Under the pieces are notes generated by a model. It saw nothing but the letters and a program-made list of their open reading frames with translations. It had not been told where the DNA came from and did not search any database. A stretch of 13,633 bases of DNA, from NCBI GenBank assembly GCA_913773825.1, contig CAJYHH010000777.1, positions 1 to 13,633 on the forward strand, given 5' to 3'. The translations under genes and the position numbers were made by a program. This DNA is from Candidatus Sericytochromatia bacterium. Lineage in GTDB: Bacteria; Cyanobacteriota; Sericytochromatia; UBA7694. Each line of letters starts with the position of its first letter. Within the stretch, counting starts at the first letter, position 1. This document shows, one piece after another, positions 8,135-13,633 of the stretch.

Positions 8135-8818
8135 TTAGGGTTGTTCGCGCAACACATAGCCCACGCCGCGCACAGTGTGGATCAAACGCGGCAGACCGTT
8201 AATTTCTAACTTGTCGCGCAGGGCGTGAATACAGACATCCAGCACATTTTCCTGGGCTTCTGATTCCCAGCCCCAGACCTTTTTATAGATTCGGCTGCGG
8301 GGCACCACATGTTTGGGTGTTTTAATCAACAGACTTAAAAGCTCAAACTCTTTTGGCGCCAATTGAATGGCGTGTTGAGCGCGAAAAACCTCACGGCTAT
8401 TGAGATCCAAACTGAGATCCGAATAGCTGAGCAAATCTGGGCGGCTGACTTTGCGGGCTCGTAGCTGAACCCGTATACGCGCCAGTAATTCATCCAGATT
8501 AAAGGGTTTGGTGAGATAGTCGTTGGCACCACCATCTAAACCCTCGACCCGATCTTTAAACTCATTGCGAGCGGTCAGCATAATAATCGGCACATCGCTG
8601 GTCTGGCGCAGCCGACGACAGACTTCAATGCCATCAAGTTCAGGCAACATCCAGTCCAGAATTACCAGATCCGGTTGAACCGTACGCGCCGAAATCAAGC
8701 CTTCCATGCCATCAGGTGCACAGTGCACGTCATAACCTTCACACTTGAGCTCCAGCTCCATAAAGCGTGAAATTTTAGGGTCATCTTCAACAATCAGAAT
8801 CTTATAAGCCGTATCCAA
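8135..8818 (-). CDS. OmpR/PhoB-family response regulator
   Basis: This cytoplasmic transcription regulator has an N-terminal receiver domain and a C-terminal winged helix. With the start chosen here it has 227 residues, normal for the family. The receiver holds the acidic pair Asp12/Asp13 (IVEDD), phosphoacceptor Asp55 (VILDWMLPE), Thr82 (MLTAR), Tyr101 and Lys104 (DYLTKPF). The DNA-binding domain covers about 125-225 and ends in the typical IHTVRGVGYVLR. I start it at TTG 8818 because AGGAG (8826-8830) lies seven bases upstream and the protein then begins MDTAYKILIVEDD, as family members do. TTG 8821 is nearly as good. The frame is open further to ATG 8884 and GTG 8914, but those add a non-homologous N-terminal tail. 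It is followed by its cognate kinase gene 28 bases on; target genes are not evident. Confidence 0.9.
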   Translation of the reverse strand: MDTAYKILIVEDDPKISRFMELELKCEGYDVHCAPDGMEGLISARTVQPDLVILDWMLPELDGIEVCRRLRQTSDVPIIMLTARNEFKDRVEGLDGGANDYLTKPFNLDELLARIRVQLRARKVSRPDLLSYSDLSLDLNSREVFRAQHAIQLAPKEFELLSLLIKTPKHVVPRSRIYKKVWGWESEAQENVLDVCIHALRDKLEINGLPRLIHTVRGVGYVLREQP

Positions 8819-8825
8819 CAATCTG

Positions 8826-8830
8826 CTCCT
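8826..8830 (-). promoter_or_regulatory. ribosome binding site deciding the regulator start
   Basis: AGGAG on the minus strand lies seven bases before TTG 8818 and four before TTG 8821. The upstream in-frame ATG 8884 and GTG 8914 have nothing comparable. This argues for a short regulator that starts with TTG. Confidence 0.6.
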
Positions 8831-8851
8831 GGCATAATCAACGGGTTTAGA

Positions 8852-8880
8852 TTTAAATCTGACAATAGTCTTTACGTCCA
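8852..8880 (-). promoter_or_regulatory. candidate promoter with 12-bp palindrome for the two-component operon
   Basis: On the minus strand, TGGACG (complement of 8875-8880) and TTTAAA (8852-8857) are spaced by 17 bases and each matches the sigma70 consensus at four of six positions. The -10 candidate sits inside a perfect 12-bp palindrome AGATTTAAATCT at 8849-8860, a possible operator. Transcription from here would begin near 8845 and give a short leader to TTG 8818, which fits the chosen start. The hexamers are weak and the call is tentative. Confidence 0.25.
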
Positions 8881-8920
8881 GCATACCTAAAAAGCCCCCT
8901 AAGCGGATAGGCACTAATGT

Positions 8921-8956
8921 TTAAAGCAAAAGGCCCGACTGAGTGAGTCGGGCCTT
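8921..8956 (-). terminator. rho-independent terminator of the amino-acid permease gene
   Basis: A perfect 11-bp stem, AAGGCCCGACT (8930-8940) with AGTCGGGCCTT (8946-8956), encloses a 5-base loop. Read on the minus strand the hairpin is followed by TTTTGCTTTAAA, a T-rich though interrupted tail. It lies 33 bases after the stop of the APC permease and before the two-component operon, separating the two units. Confidence 0.85.
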
Positions 8957-8989
8957 GAGTTAGAAATCAAAAGAGCTTAAAACTTGCGT

Positions 8990-10471
8990 TTAGAGCTTCC
9001 CTGGCATGTTTTCATCAAGCTGGGTACGCAGATGTTTCTGCAGCTTGCTGTGTTTATGTCCATAGAAGAAGTAAATCGCAAAGCCGATGCCCATCCAGAT
9101 CAGCAGACGCCACCAGGTTTCACCAGGCAAAGTCAGCATCATGCCCACAAAGGTCAGTACGCCAATAATCGGCAGGACTGGCGAAAGGGGCACTTTAAAC
9201 GGACGGGGTAGATCAGGGGCTGTTTTACGCAGAATCGGAATACTGCCGCAAACCAGCGCAAAAGCAAGTAGCGTACCGATTGAAACCAGCTCACCGAGAA
9301 TATCAATCGGCAACAGACCGGCAACCACAATCGTGGCGCCAGTTGTCATCATCGTGGTGATCGTCGGTGTCTGGAGTTTGGGATCCAGATGACTAAAGAT
9401 TGGCGGCAGCAGGCCATCACGCGACATCGCAAAGAAGACGCGAGTCTGACCAAGCAGCGAAACCAGAATCACTGAACTCAAGCCAGCAATGGCACCGATT
9501 TTAACAATCGGACGCAGCCAATAGAGCGAAGGACCCACCTGGTCAACCGCAACCGCAATCGGGTCGGGAACATTCAGCTTGGAGTAGTTGACGATGCCAG
9601 TGATAATCAGGGCAACAGCGATATACACAACGGTCGAAAGCAGCAGCGAACCGATAATGCCAATCGGCATGTCTTTTTGCGGATTGCGAGACTCTTGAGC
9701 CGCAGTTGAAACCGCGTCAAAGCCAATATAGGCAAAGAAGACCACCGCAGAGCCACGGAATACACCACTCCAGCCAAACGAACCGAACTCGCCGGTATTA
9801 GGCGGCAGGAAAGGCGTGTAGTTAGACATATCAATATGCGACATACCAAACAGAATCAGCAGCAGCAGCACCACCATTTTAATCGCAACAATGATGTTGT
9901 TCACTTTGGCCGATTCAGAAATCCCGCGATAGAGCATGCCACCGCAGAACAGCAGAATCAGCGCAGCTGGAAAGTTAAACAGCGCGCCGGTGGTGTGCAG
10001 ACCGTGTTCAGGTGAAAAAGCCAAAGGTGCTGAACTCAGCGCTGGCGGTATCACCACATGTAAGTCTTTCATAAAGCTCACAACATAGCCCGACCAGCCA
10101 ACGGCTACGGCTGCGGCTGAAAACAGATACTCAAGCATCAAGTCCCAGCCAATTGTCCAGGCCATCAGCTCACCCATTGAGGTATAAGCATACGTATAAG
10201 CAGAACCGGCAATTGGCAGCGAAGCTGCAAATTCGGCATAACAGATTGCGGCCAAAATACAGGCCAGTGCGACTAAAACAAAGCTGACCGTAATGGCTGG
10301 ACCGGCATATTTTGCCGCAGCCTGACCGGTGATAACAAAAATCCCGGCTCCGATAATATTGCCCAGACCCAAAAGCATAAGGCCCCAGGGTCCAAGCACG
10401 CGCTTGAGCTCAGGACCTTTCTCCAGTTCTTCCTGGAGATGGTCGAGCGGTTTGCGTGCAAACAAACTCAT
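8990..10471 (-). CDS. APC-superfamily amino-acid permease, CAT (cationic amino acid transporter)-like
   Basis: This 493-residue integral membrane transporter has the CAT-family signature. After a hydrophilic N-terminus (KPLDHLQEELEKGPELKRVLG), TM1 carries GNIIGAGIFVITG (37-49), the unwound substrate-binding segment of the LeuT fold. TM3 has Glu114 in LEYLFSAA, and residues 245-272 show FFAYIGFDAVSTAAQESRNP, with GQTRVFFAMSRDGLLPP at 341-357. I count about twelve hydrophobic helices. It should import amino acids across the inner membrane, probably in symport with protons; the substrate (cationic, branched or other) cannot be read from sequence. ATG is preceded by AGGAG with about ten bases spacing. 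It lies 101 bases downstream of the AGCS symporter gene on the same strand, so it may be co-transcribed or have its own promoter. A strong terminator follows. Confidence 0.92.
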   Translation of the reverse strand: MSLFARKPLDHLQEELEKGPELKRVLGPWGLMLLGLGNIIGAGIFVITGQAAAKYAGPAITVSFVLVALACILAAICYAEFAASLPIAGSAYTYAYTSMGELMAWTIGWDLMLEYLFSAAAVAVGWSGYVVSFMKDLHVVIPPALSSAPLAFSPEHGLHTTGALFNFPAALILLFCGGMLYRGISESAKVNNIIVAIKMVVLLLLILFGMSHIDMSNYTPFLPPNTGEFGSFGWSGVFRGSAVVFFAYIGFDAVSTAAQESRNPQKDMPIGIIGSLLLSTVVYIAVALIITGIVNYSKLNVPDPIAVAVDQVGPSLYWLRPIVKIGAIAGLSSVILVSLLGQTRVFFAMSRDGLLPPIFSHLDPKLQTPTITTMMTTGATIVVAGLLPIDILGELVSIGTLLAFALVCGSIPILRKTAPDLPRPFKVPLSPVLPIIGVLTFVGMMLTLPGETWWRLLIWMGIGFAIYFFYGHKHSKLQKHLRTQLDENMPGKL

Positions 10472-10572
10472 TTAATGATTACTCCTGATACTTGCTACAG
10501 AACATGTTTGACGGTTAGTGCTACAGTAAACCCTTCCAAAAAAAAAGTCTCAGGCAGGGGTCACAAAGAAAA

Positions 10573-12312
10573 TCAGTCCTCCCGGGCCCAGGGTTCAGGA
10601 TCGGGAGCATGCGGCTTAAACTCACCAGCTTTGTAACGCTGCCAATAACGCTCAAGCTCACGTACAGCCAGATAACCCATGCTAAGAATAATGGGAACAT
10701 TCGCCCAGAGCATAAAGCCCGTACCCAAATCGGCAAGCTCACCAAGTTCGACATCGGTACTTAGCAGAACTGGCGCAATCACCGTAAAAAGCAAAAAGAT
10801 CAGCTTATACGGCAAAATCATTTTTTCGCCAAAGAGATACACAACACCCTGTTCGCCGTAATAGCTCCAGGATATCAGGGTTGAGAGCGCAAACATCAGA
10901 GCAACAGCTGTTACAAGCCATTTACCCAGCCCCGGAAACTGCCGATCAAAAGCATGCCCCGTTAGGCTGGCGCCTTTAAAATCACGAAACACGCCTTTAA
11001 TAGGCTGGCCGTCTTGCCCAGTTGTCCAGCGAGCTCCAGCGGGTGGCTTTGCCCACGCGATATGATCACCAGAGGCCGTGGGCCCAGCAATCAACTTGCC
11101 ATACACACGCTCACGGCGAGCAGCCTGCTCGGGAGAGCGACTTGGTACTTCAACCAAAAAGAAGACCTGAGAACCAATTTGCCATTGATCCCAGCTGGCT
11201 AGTTCAGGTAAATCCTGAATTTTTTTAGGTGCAACTAAACTTGTTTCGGAGCCCTGCTGAACCAGCTCAACCGTCCCTTTCATATCACCTTGAGCCTGAC
11301 GGTTCCAGGTTCCTGTAGCCAAAATCACCAGCGCGGTCATGGTACAGATCAGAATGGTGTCGATAAAGGGCTCAAGTCCAGCGACAATGCCTTCGCGAAC
11401 AGGCTCATCAGTTTTTGCTGCTGCATGAGCAATCGGCGCTGAGCCTTGACCCGCTTCGTTTGAAAACAGGGCGCGCTTGAGGCCGACTTGAAAAGCCAGA
11501 CCGGCTGTACCGCCGAGAAAGGCCCCCGTTGCCTCAGTCTGACTAAAAGCCGAACTGATGATCAGGCTAAACAGCCCCGGCAACTCAGGCAGATGCATCG
11601 CCAATACAGCGAGTGAAGACAGAACATAGAGGCCGCACATGACCGGAACAATTTTACCGGCAAAGCTTCCAATTCGCTTGATTCCACCAATTATCACCGT
11701 TCCGGTCAGCACGGCGAGCACAATGCCAGTTGCAATCTGCGGCACGCCAAAGTACACGTTTAGAATATCTGCAGAATTCCAGGCCTGAAACATATTGCCG
11801 CCGGTCATACTTGCGACAATCAGCGTTATACAGAACAGACTGCCCAAGATTTTGGCTAGAACACTTTTCCAGCCACCCTGTGACCCAAGCGCCTTATCAA
11901 TGACCCACATCGCCCCACCATGGGGATTTTCCGGATCGTCAGTGTTGCGATACATCATGGCGAGACTGACTTCAATGGTCTTAATCGCCATTCCGAAAAA
12001 ACCCACCACAATCATCCAGAAAGTAGCACCAGGCCCTCCCAGACCAATTGCAAGGGCCACCCCGCCGATATTGCCAAGTCCCACCGTTGCTGACAAAGCA
12101 GCCGACAGCGCTTGAAAGTGATTGATTGCACCAGGCTCATTCGGATTATCATAAATGCCCCGGGTAATCTGCACCCCATGCGTAAGGGCTTTATATTGGG
12201 GAAATTTGGCCCAAAGCGTAAACAGTACACCTGTCCCCATCAGAATATAAAAAGTCCAGGGGCCCCATAAATAAACATTAACGCTGCTGATGAATGGCAT
12301 GATGAATTCCAA
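10573..12312 (-). CDS. AGCS-family sodium:alanine/glycine symporter with hydrophilic insertion
   Basis: This 579-residue membrane protein imports alanine or glycine with sodium (AlsT/DagA/AgcS type). Family motifs are clear: QALSAALSATVGLGNIGGVA (67-86), GGPGATFWM (92-100) and SNEAGQGSAPIAHAAAKT (284-301), the substrate- and Na+-binding helix, followed by STLISWSYYGEQ (477-488). Family members are usually about 440-500 residues. The excess is a polar segment at about 337-447, between the helix ending LVILATGTW and the one starting KWLVTAVAL, which has no membrane helix and few family-like residues. The start is TTG 12312 with GAGG eight bases upstream; ATG 12300 (four codons later, GGA upstream) is a real alternative. 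A promoter-like pair lies upstream, and the gene is separated from the lipoprotein gene by a terminator. Confidence 0.93.
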   Translation of the reverse strand: MEFIMPFISSVNVYLWGPWTFYILMGTGVLFTLWAKFPQYKALTHGVQITRGIYDNPNEPGAINHFQALSAALSATVGLGNIGGVALAIGLGGPGATFWMIVVGFFGMAIKTIEVSLAMMYRNTDDPENPHGGAMWVIDKALGSQGGWKSVLAKILGSLFCITLIVASMTGGNMFQAWNSADILNVYFGVPQIATGIVLAVLTGTVIIGGIKRIGSFAGKIVPVMCGLYVLSSLAVLAMHLPELPGLFSLIISSAFSQTEATGAFLGGTAGLAFQVGLKRALFSNEAGQGSAPIAHAAAKTDEPVREGIVAGLEPFIDTILICTMTALVILATGTWNRQAQGDMKGTVELVQQGSETSLVAPKKIQDLPELASWDQWQIGSQVFFLVEVPSRSPEQAARRERVYGKLIAGPTASGDHIAWAKPPAGARWTTGQDGQPIKGVFRDFKGASLTGHAFDRQFPGLGKWLVTAVALMFALSTLISWSYYGEQGVVYLFGEKMILPYKLIFLLFTVIAPVLLSTDVELGELADLGTGFMLWANVPIILSMGYLAVRELERYWQRYKAGEFKPHAPDPEPWARED

Positions 12313-12336
12313 AACGCTAGCCTCTTTTGTCCTGCG

Positions 12337-12364
12337 ATAATGCTTCGTTATTTGACGATGTCAG
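12337..12364 (-). promoter_or_regulatory. candidate sigma70 promoter for the AGCS symporter
   Basis: On the minus strand, CTGACA (complement of 12359-12364, five of six consensus bases) and CATTAT (complement of 12337-12342, four of six) are 16 bases apart. They lie between the lipoprotein terminator and the symporter start, which is where a promoter is needed. The predicted leader would be under 20 bases to TTG 12312. Confidence 0.35.
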
Positions 12365-12365
12365 G

Positions 12366-12404
12366 CAAAAGCAAATCTCCGCCCTGGTCTGGCCTGGGCG
12401 GAGA
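12366..12404 (-). terminator. rho-independent terminator after the small lipoprotein gene
   Basis: The arms 12376-12384 (TCTCCGCCC) and 12396-12404 (GGGCGGAGA) pair perfectly over nine bases with an 11-base loop. On the minus strand the stem is followed by TTTGCTTTTG, an interrupted T tract. It begins 15 bases after the lipoprotein stop and should end the ABC permease/lipoprotein transcript before the AGCS symporter. Confidence 0.75.
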
Positions 12405-12419
12405 AACCATAAATGGCCA

Positions 12420-12977
12420 CTAATGGCCACCGCTCTTTTTACCGCCTTTGGCCTCTTCGGCTTTTTTAAGGGCTTCTTGCTTAGCGCGCTCAGCTTCATA
12501 AGCGGCGATATGGCGGAGATTGACTTCCTTGACAACTTCATCAAGGGGGCGCTCGTATTCAGCTAAAAAAGCTTCTCGAGCAGTCGGGAAGAGACTTTCA
12601 GCTTCTTCAAACTGCTGCATCACCAGCAGCGCACCTTTACGGTTTTTCCAGTTATCAGAGGCATGTCGATAATGGCCCATGATCGTAAACAGAGTCTTAT
12701 AAGACTCACTTTGAGCCTCAGGACGCTCAGCATAATCAGCCATATAGCGGCGGATTTCAACGTCTACAGCCTGAAGCTGACGGGCATATTGTTTTTGGTC
12801 AATGGTTGGCTTTTGAGTGAAGTCAATGATCTTCTGGAGTTCAAGCCAGGCTTCAGCATAGTCGTCAGCGTATTTTTCTTTAGATGGACCAGCCATCATT
12901 TTGCCGACCGCTTCACAGCCAGTCAGACTGGTAATCGGTGTTACGGCCAGCAGCAGTGCCAAAACTATCTTACGCAT
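12420..12977 (-). CDS. small predicted lipoprotein of unknown function
   Basis: The 185-residue product starts with a lipoprotein signal peptide (MRKIVLALLLAVTPITSLTG) ending in lipobox LTGC, so Cys21 is the lipidation site. Glu follows Cys, so there is no Asp-type retention signal. The rest is soluble, aromatic- and charge-rich and looks all-helical. The C-terminus is a Glu/Ala/Lys helix (about 155-175) ending in a Gly/Lys/His tail. I do not recognise a family. It is far too small to be the BMP-type substrate-binding lipoprotein expected of the neighbouring transporter. Its ATG shares a base with the stop of the ABC permease (TAATG), with GAGGAG (12983-12988) five bases upstream, so the two are translated together; a role in that transporter or its envelope setting is inference. 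A terminator follows. Confidence 0.88.
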   Translation of the reverse strand: MRKIVLALLLAVTPITSLTGCEAVGKMMAGPSKEKYADDYAEAWLELQKIIDFTQKPTIDQKQYARQLQAVDVEIRRYMADYAERPEAQSESYKTLFTIMGHYRHASDNWKNRKGALLVMQQFEEAESLFPTAREAFLAEYERPLDEVVKEVNLRHIAAYEAERAKQEALKKAEEAKGGKKSGGH

Positions 12978-13633
12978 TAGTTCTCCTCGTAAGGTTCACC
13001 CAGCGCTGAAGGCGCTTGCGACTGACCCATAAAGCCAGCCAGCGCAACGATCGTCAACACATAGGGCAACATCTGAATAAACTGATTCGGAATCGGTACC
13101 GAGGCACTCTGCATCGCAATCTGCAACGCTTCTGCGGCACCAAAGAGTAAACAGGCGCCCAAAACGGGGATCGGACGCCATTGACCAAAAATCATCGCGG
13201 CTAAGGCAATATAGCCTCGGCCGTTCGACATACCGTCAGTAAACTGGTGCTGATCCAGCGCCAGCCAGGCACCTGCCAGACCCGCCAGCACACCGCTAAA
13301 AACCACAGAAGCTGTACGAATTCGAATCACGCGCAGGCCTAGCGTTGCAGCCGCAACCGGATGTTCGCCAACGGCTTCGATATGCATGCCCCAAGGGGAA
13401 CGCTTAAACATCTGATGTACTAACAATACCGCGCCGGCTGTAACCCATACCAGCGGATGCCCAATGGTTGAATTTAACAAATCCCCCCAACTGGTCCCAA
13501 CCGGAAAAAGATTCACCAGCGGAATACCGTCAACACGAGGGCTGTTGCTTGAACTGTCAAAAATCCATTTGAGCAAAAAGCGGGTTGAACCCGTTGCCAA
13601 TAGATTAATCGCAACGCCGCTAATAATCTGGTT
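12977..13633 (-). CDS. ABC transporter permease, nucleoside/simple-sugar (BMP-associated) type, 5'-truncated by window edge
   Basis: The frame is open through the right edge (NQIISGVAINLLATGSTRF across 13633-13577), so only the C-terminal 218 residues are seen. It belongs to the branched-chain/simple-sugar permease superfamily. Typical features are NQIISGVAINLLA at the edge, SPWGMHIEAVGEHPVAAATLGL (the cytoplasmic coupling loop that docks on the ATPase), and GRGYIALAAMIFGQW, seen in the second permease of BMP-dependent nucleoside importers such as NupQ. Several hydrophobic helices follow. It should form the inner-membrane channel with a second permease, an ATPase and a BMP-type binding lipoprotein, presumably encoded beyond the right edge. 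A TTG at 13600 could be mistaken for a start, but homology continues upstream of it. The last codons (GAG GAG AAC TAA) also form the ribosome binding site of the coupled lipoprotein gene. Confidence 0.85.
   Translation of the reverse strand, partial: NQIISGVAINLLATGSTRFLLKWIFDSSSNSPRVDGIPLVNLFPVGTSWGDLLNSTIGHPLVWVTAGAVLLVHQMFKRSPWGMHIEAVGEHPVAAATLGLRVIRIRTASVVFSGVLAGLAGAWLALDQHQFTDGMSNGRGYIALAAMIFGQWRPIPVLGACLLFGAAEALQIAMQSASVPIPNQFIQMLPYVLTIVALAGFMGQSQAPSALGEPYEEN

Noticed and set aside
9087..9392. 101-residue open frame on the plus strand
   Set aside because: It lies antisense within the APC permease, has no plausible domain, and is a shadow of that gene's codon use.
10538..10546. Run of nine A (T9 on the minus strand) after the AGCS gene as a terminator
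   Set aside because: The T9 tract is suggestive, but I could not find a convincing stem just before it on the minus strand, so termination or readthrough into the permease is undecided.
11795..12115. 106-residue open frame on the plus strand
   Set aside because: It is antisense to conserved motif regions of the AGCS symporter; its Pro/Ala/Ile composition is what reverse reading of membrane-helix codons gives.
12663..12980. 105-residue open frame on the plus strand
   Set aside because: It is antisense to the small lipoprotein, with no ribosome site or domain.
1..13633. CRISPR arrays, tRNA or rRNA genes, insertion sequences, prophage genes
   Set aside because: I saw no regularly spaced repeats, no tRNA-like cloverleaf, no transposase or integrase reading frame, and no abrupt change in codon use.

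Overview
The window carries nine protein-coding genes and suggests a Gram-negative (diderm) heterotrophic bacterium. The evidence is an apolipoprotein N-acyltransferase (Lnt), two lipobox-bearing lipoproteins, a sensor kinase with a periplasmic domain, and several amino-acid and nutrient importers. Base composition looks moderate by eye (near 50% GC). No gene here fixes the phylum. The combination of a eukaryote-like UDPGP-family sugar pyrophosphorylase, a long Lnt and orphan lipoproteins hints at an under-sampled lineage, but that is a guess.

Left part (1-3806): the 3' portion of a UDPGP-family nucleotidyltransferase runs off the left edge and is joined to lnt by a TAATG stop/start overlap. 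Facing lnt is an uncharacterised lipoprotein with a long segmented coiled coil. The short gap between them holds a perfect 16-bp inverted repeat.

Middle (3807-8914): an AT-rich divergent intergenic region of about 185 bp separates the coiled-coil lipoprotein from a type II P-type cation ATPase. The ATPase gene ends by overlapping, stop codon to stop codon, the histidine kinase gene of an OmpR/PhoB-type two-component system. That system is read from the opposite strand, regulator first and kinase second. The regulator probably starts at a TTG codon behind an AGGAG, downstream of a palindrome-containing promoter-like stretch.

Right part (8921-13633), all on the minus strand in transcription order: the end of an ABC permease of the nucleoside/simple-sugar (BMP-linked) type entering from the right edge; a small unknown lipoprotein translationally coupled to it by TAATG; a terminator; an AGCS-family sodium:alanine/glycine symporter with an unusual hydrophilic insertion of about 110 residues; a CAT/APC-family amino-acid permease; and a second clear terminator.

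The genes form several short transcription units rather than one system. The recurring themes are envelope lipoprotein maturation (Lnt plus two lipoproteins) and nutrient or ion transport (ATPase, two amino-acid transporters, ABC permease). I found no CRISPR array, tRNA, rRNA, insertion sequence or phage gene. I do not see a clear new multi-gene system. The most notable points are the lysine at a usual calcium-ligand position of the P-type ATPase, the AGCS insertion, and the two orphan lipoproteins.
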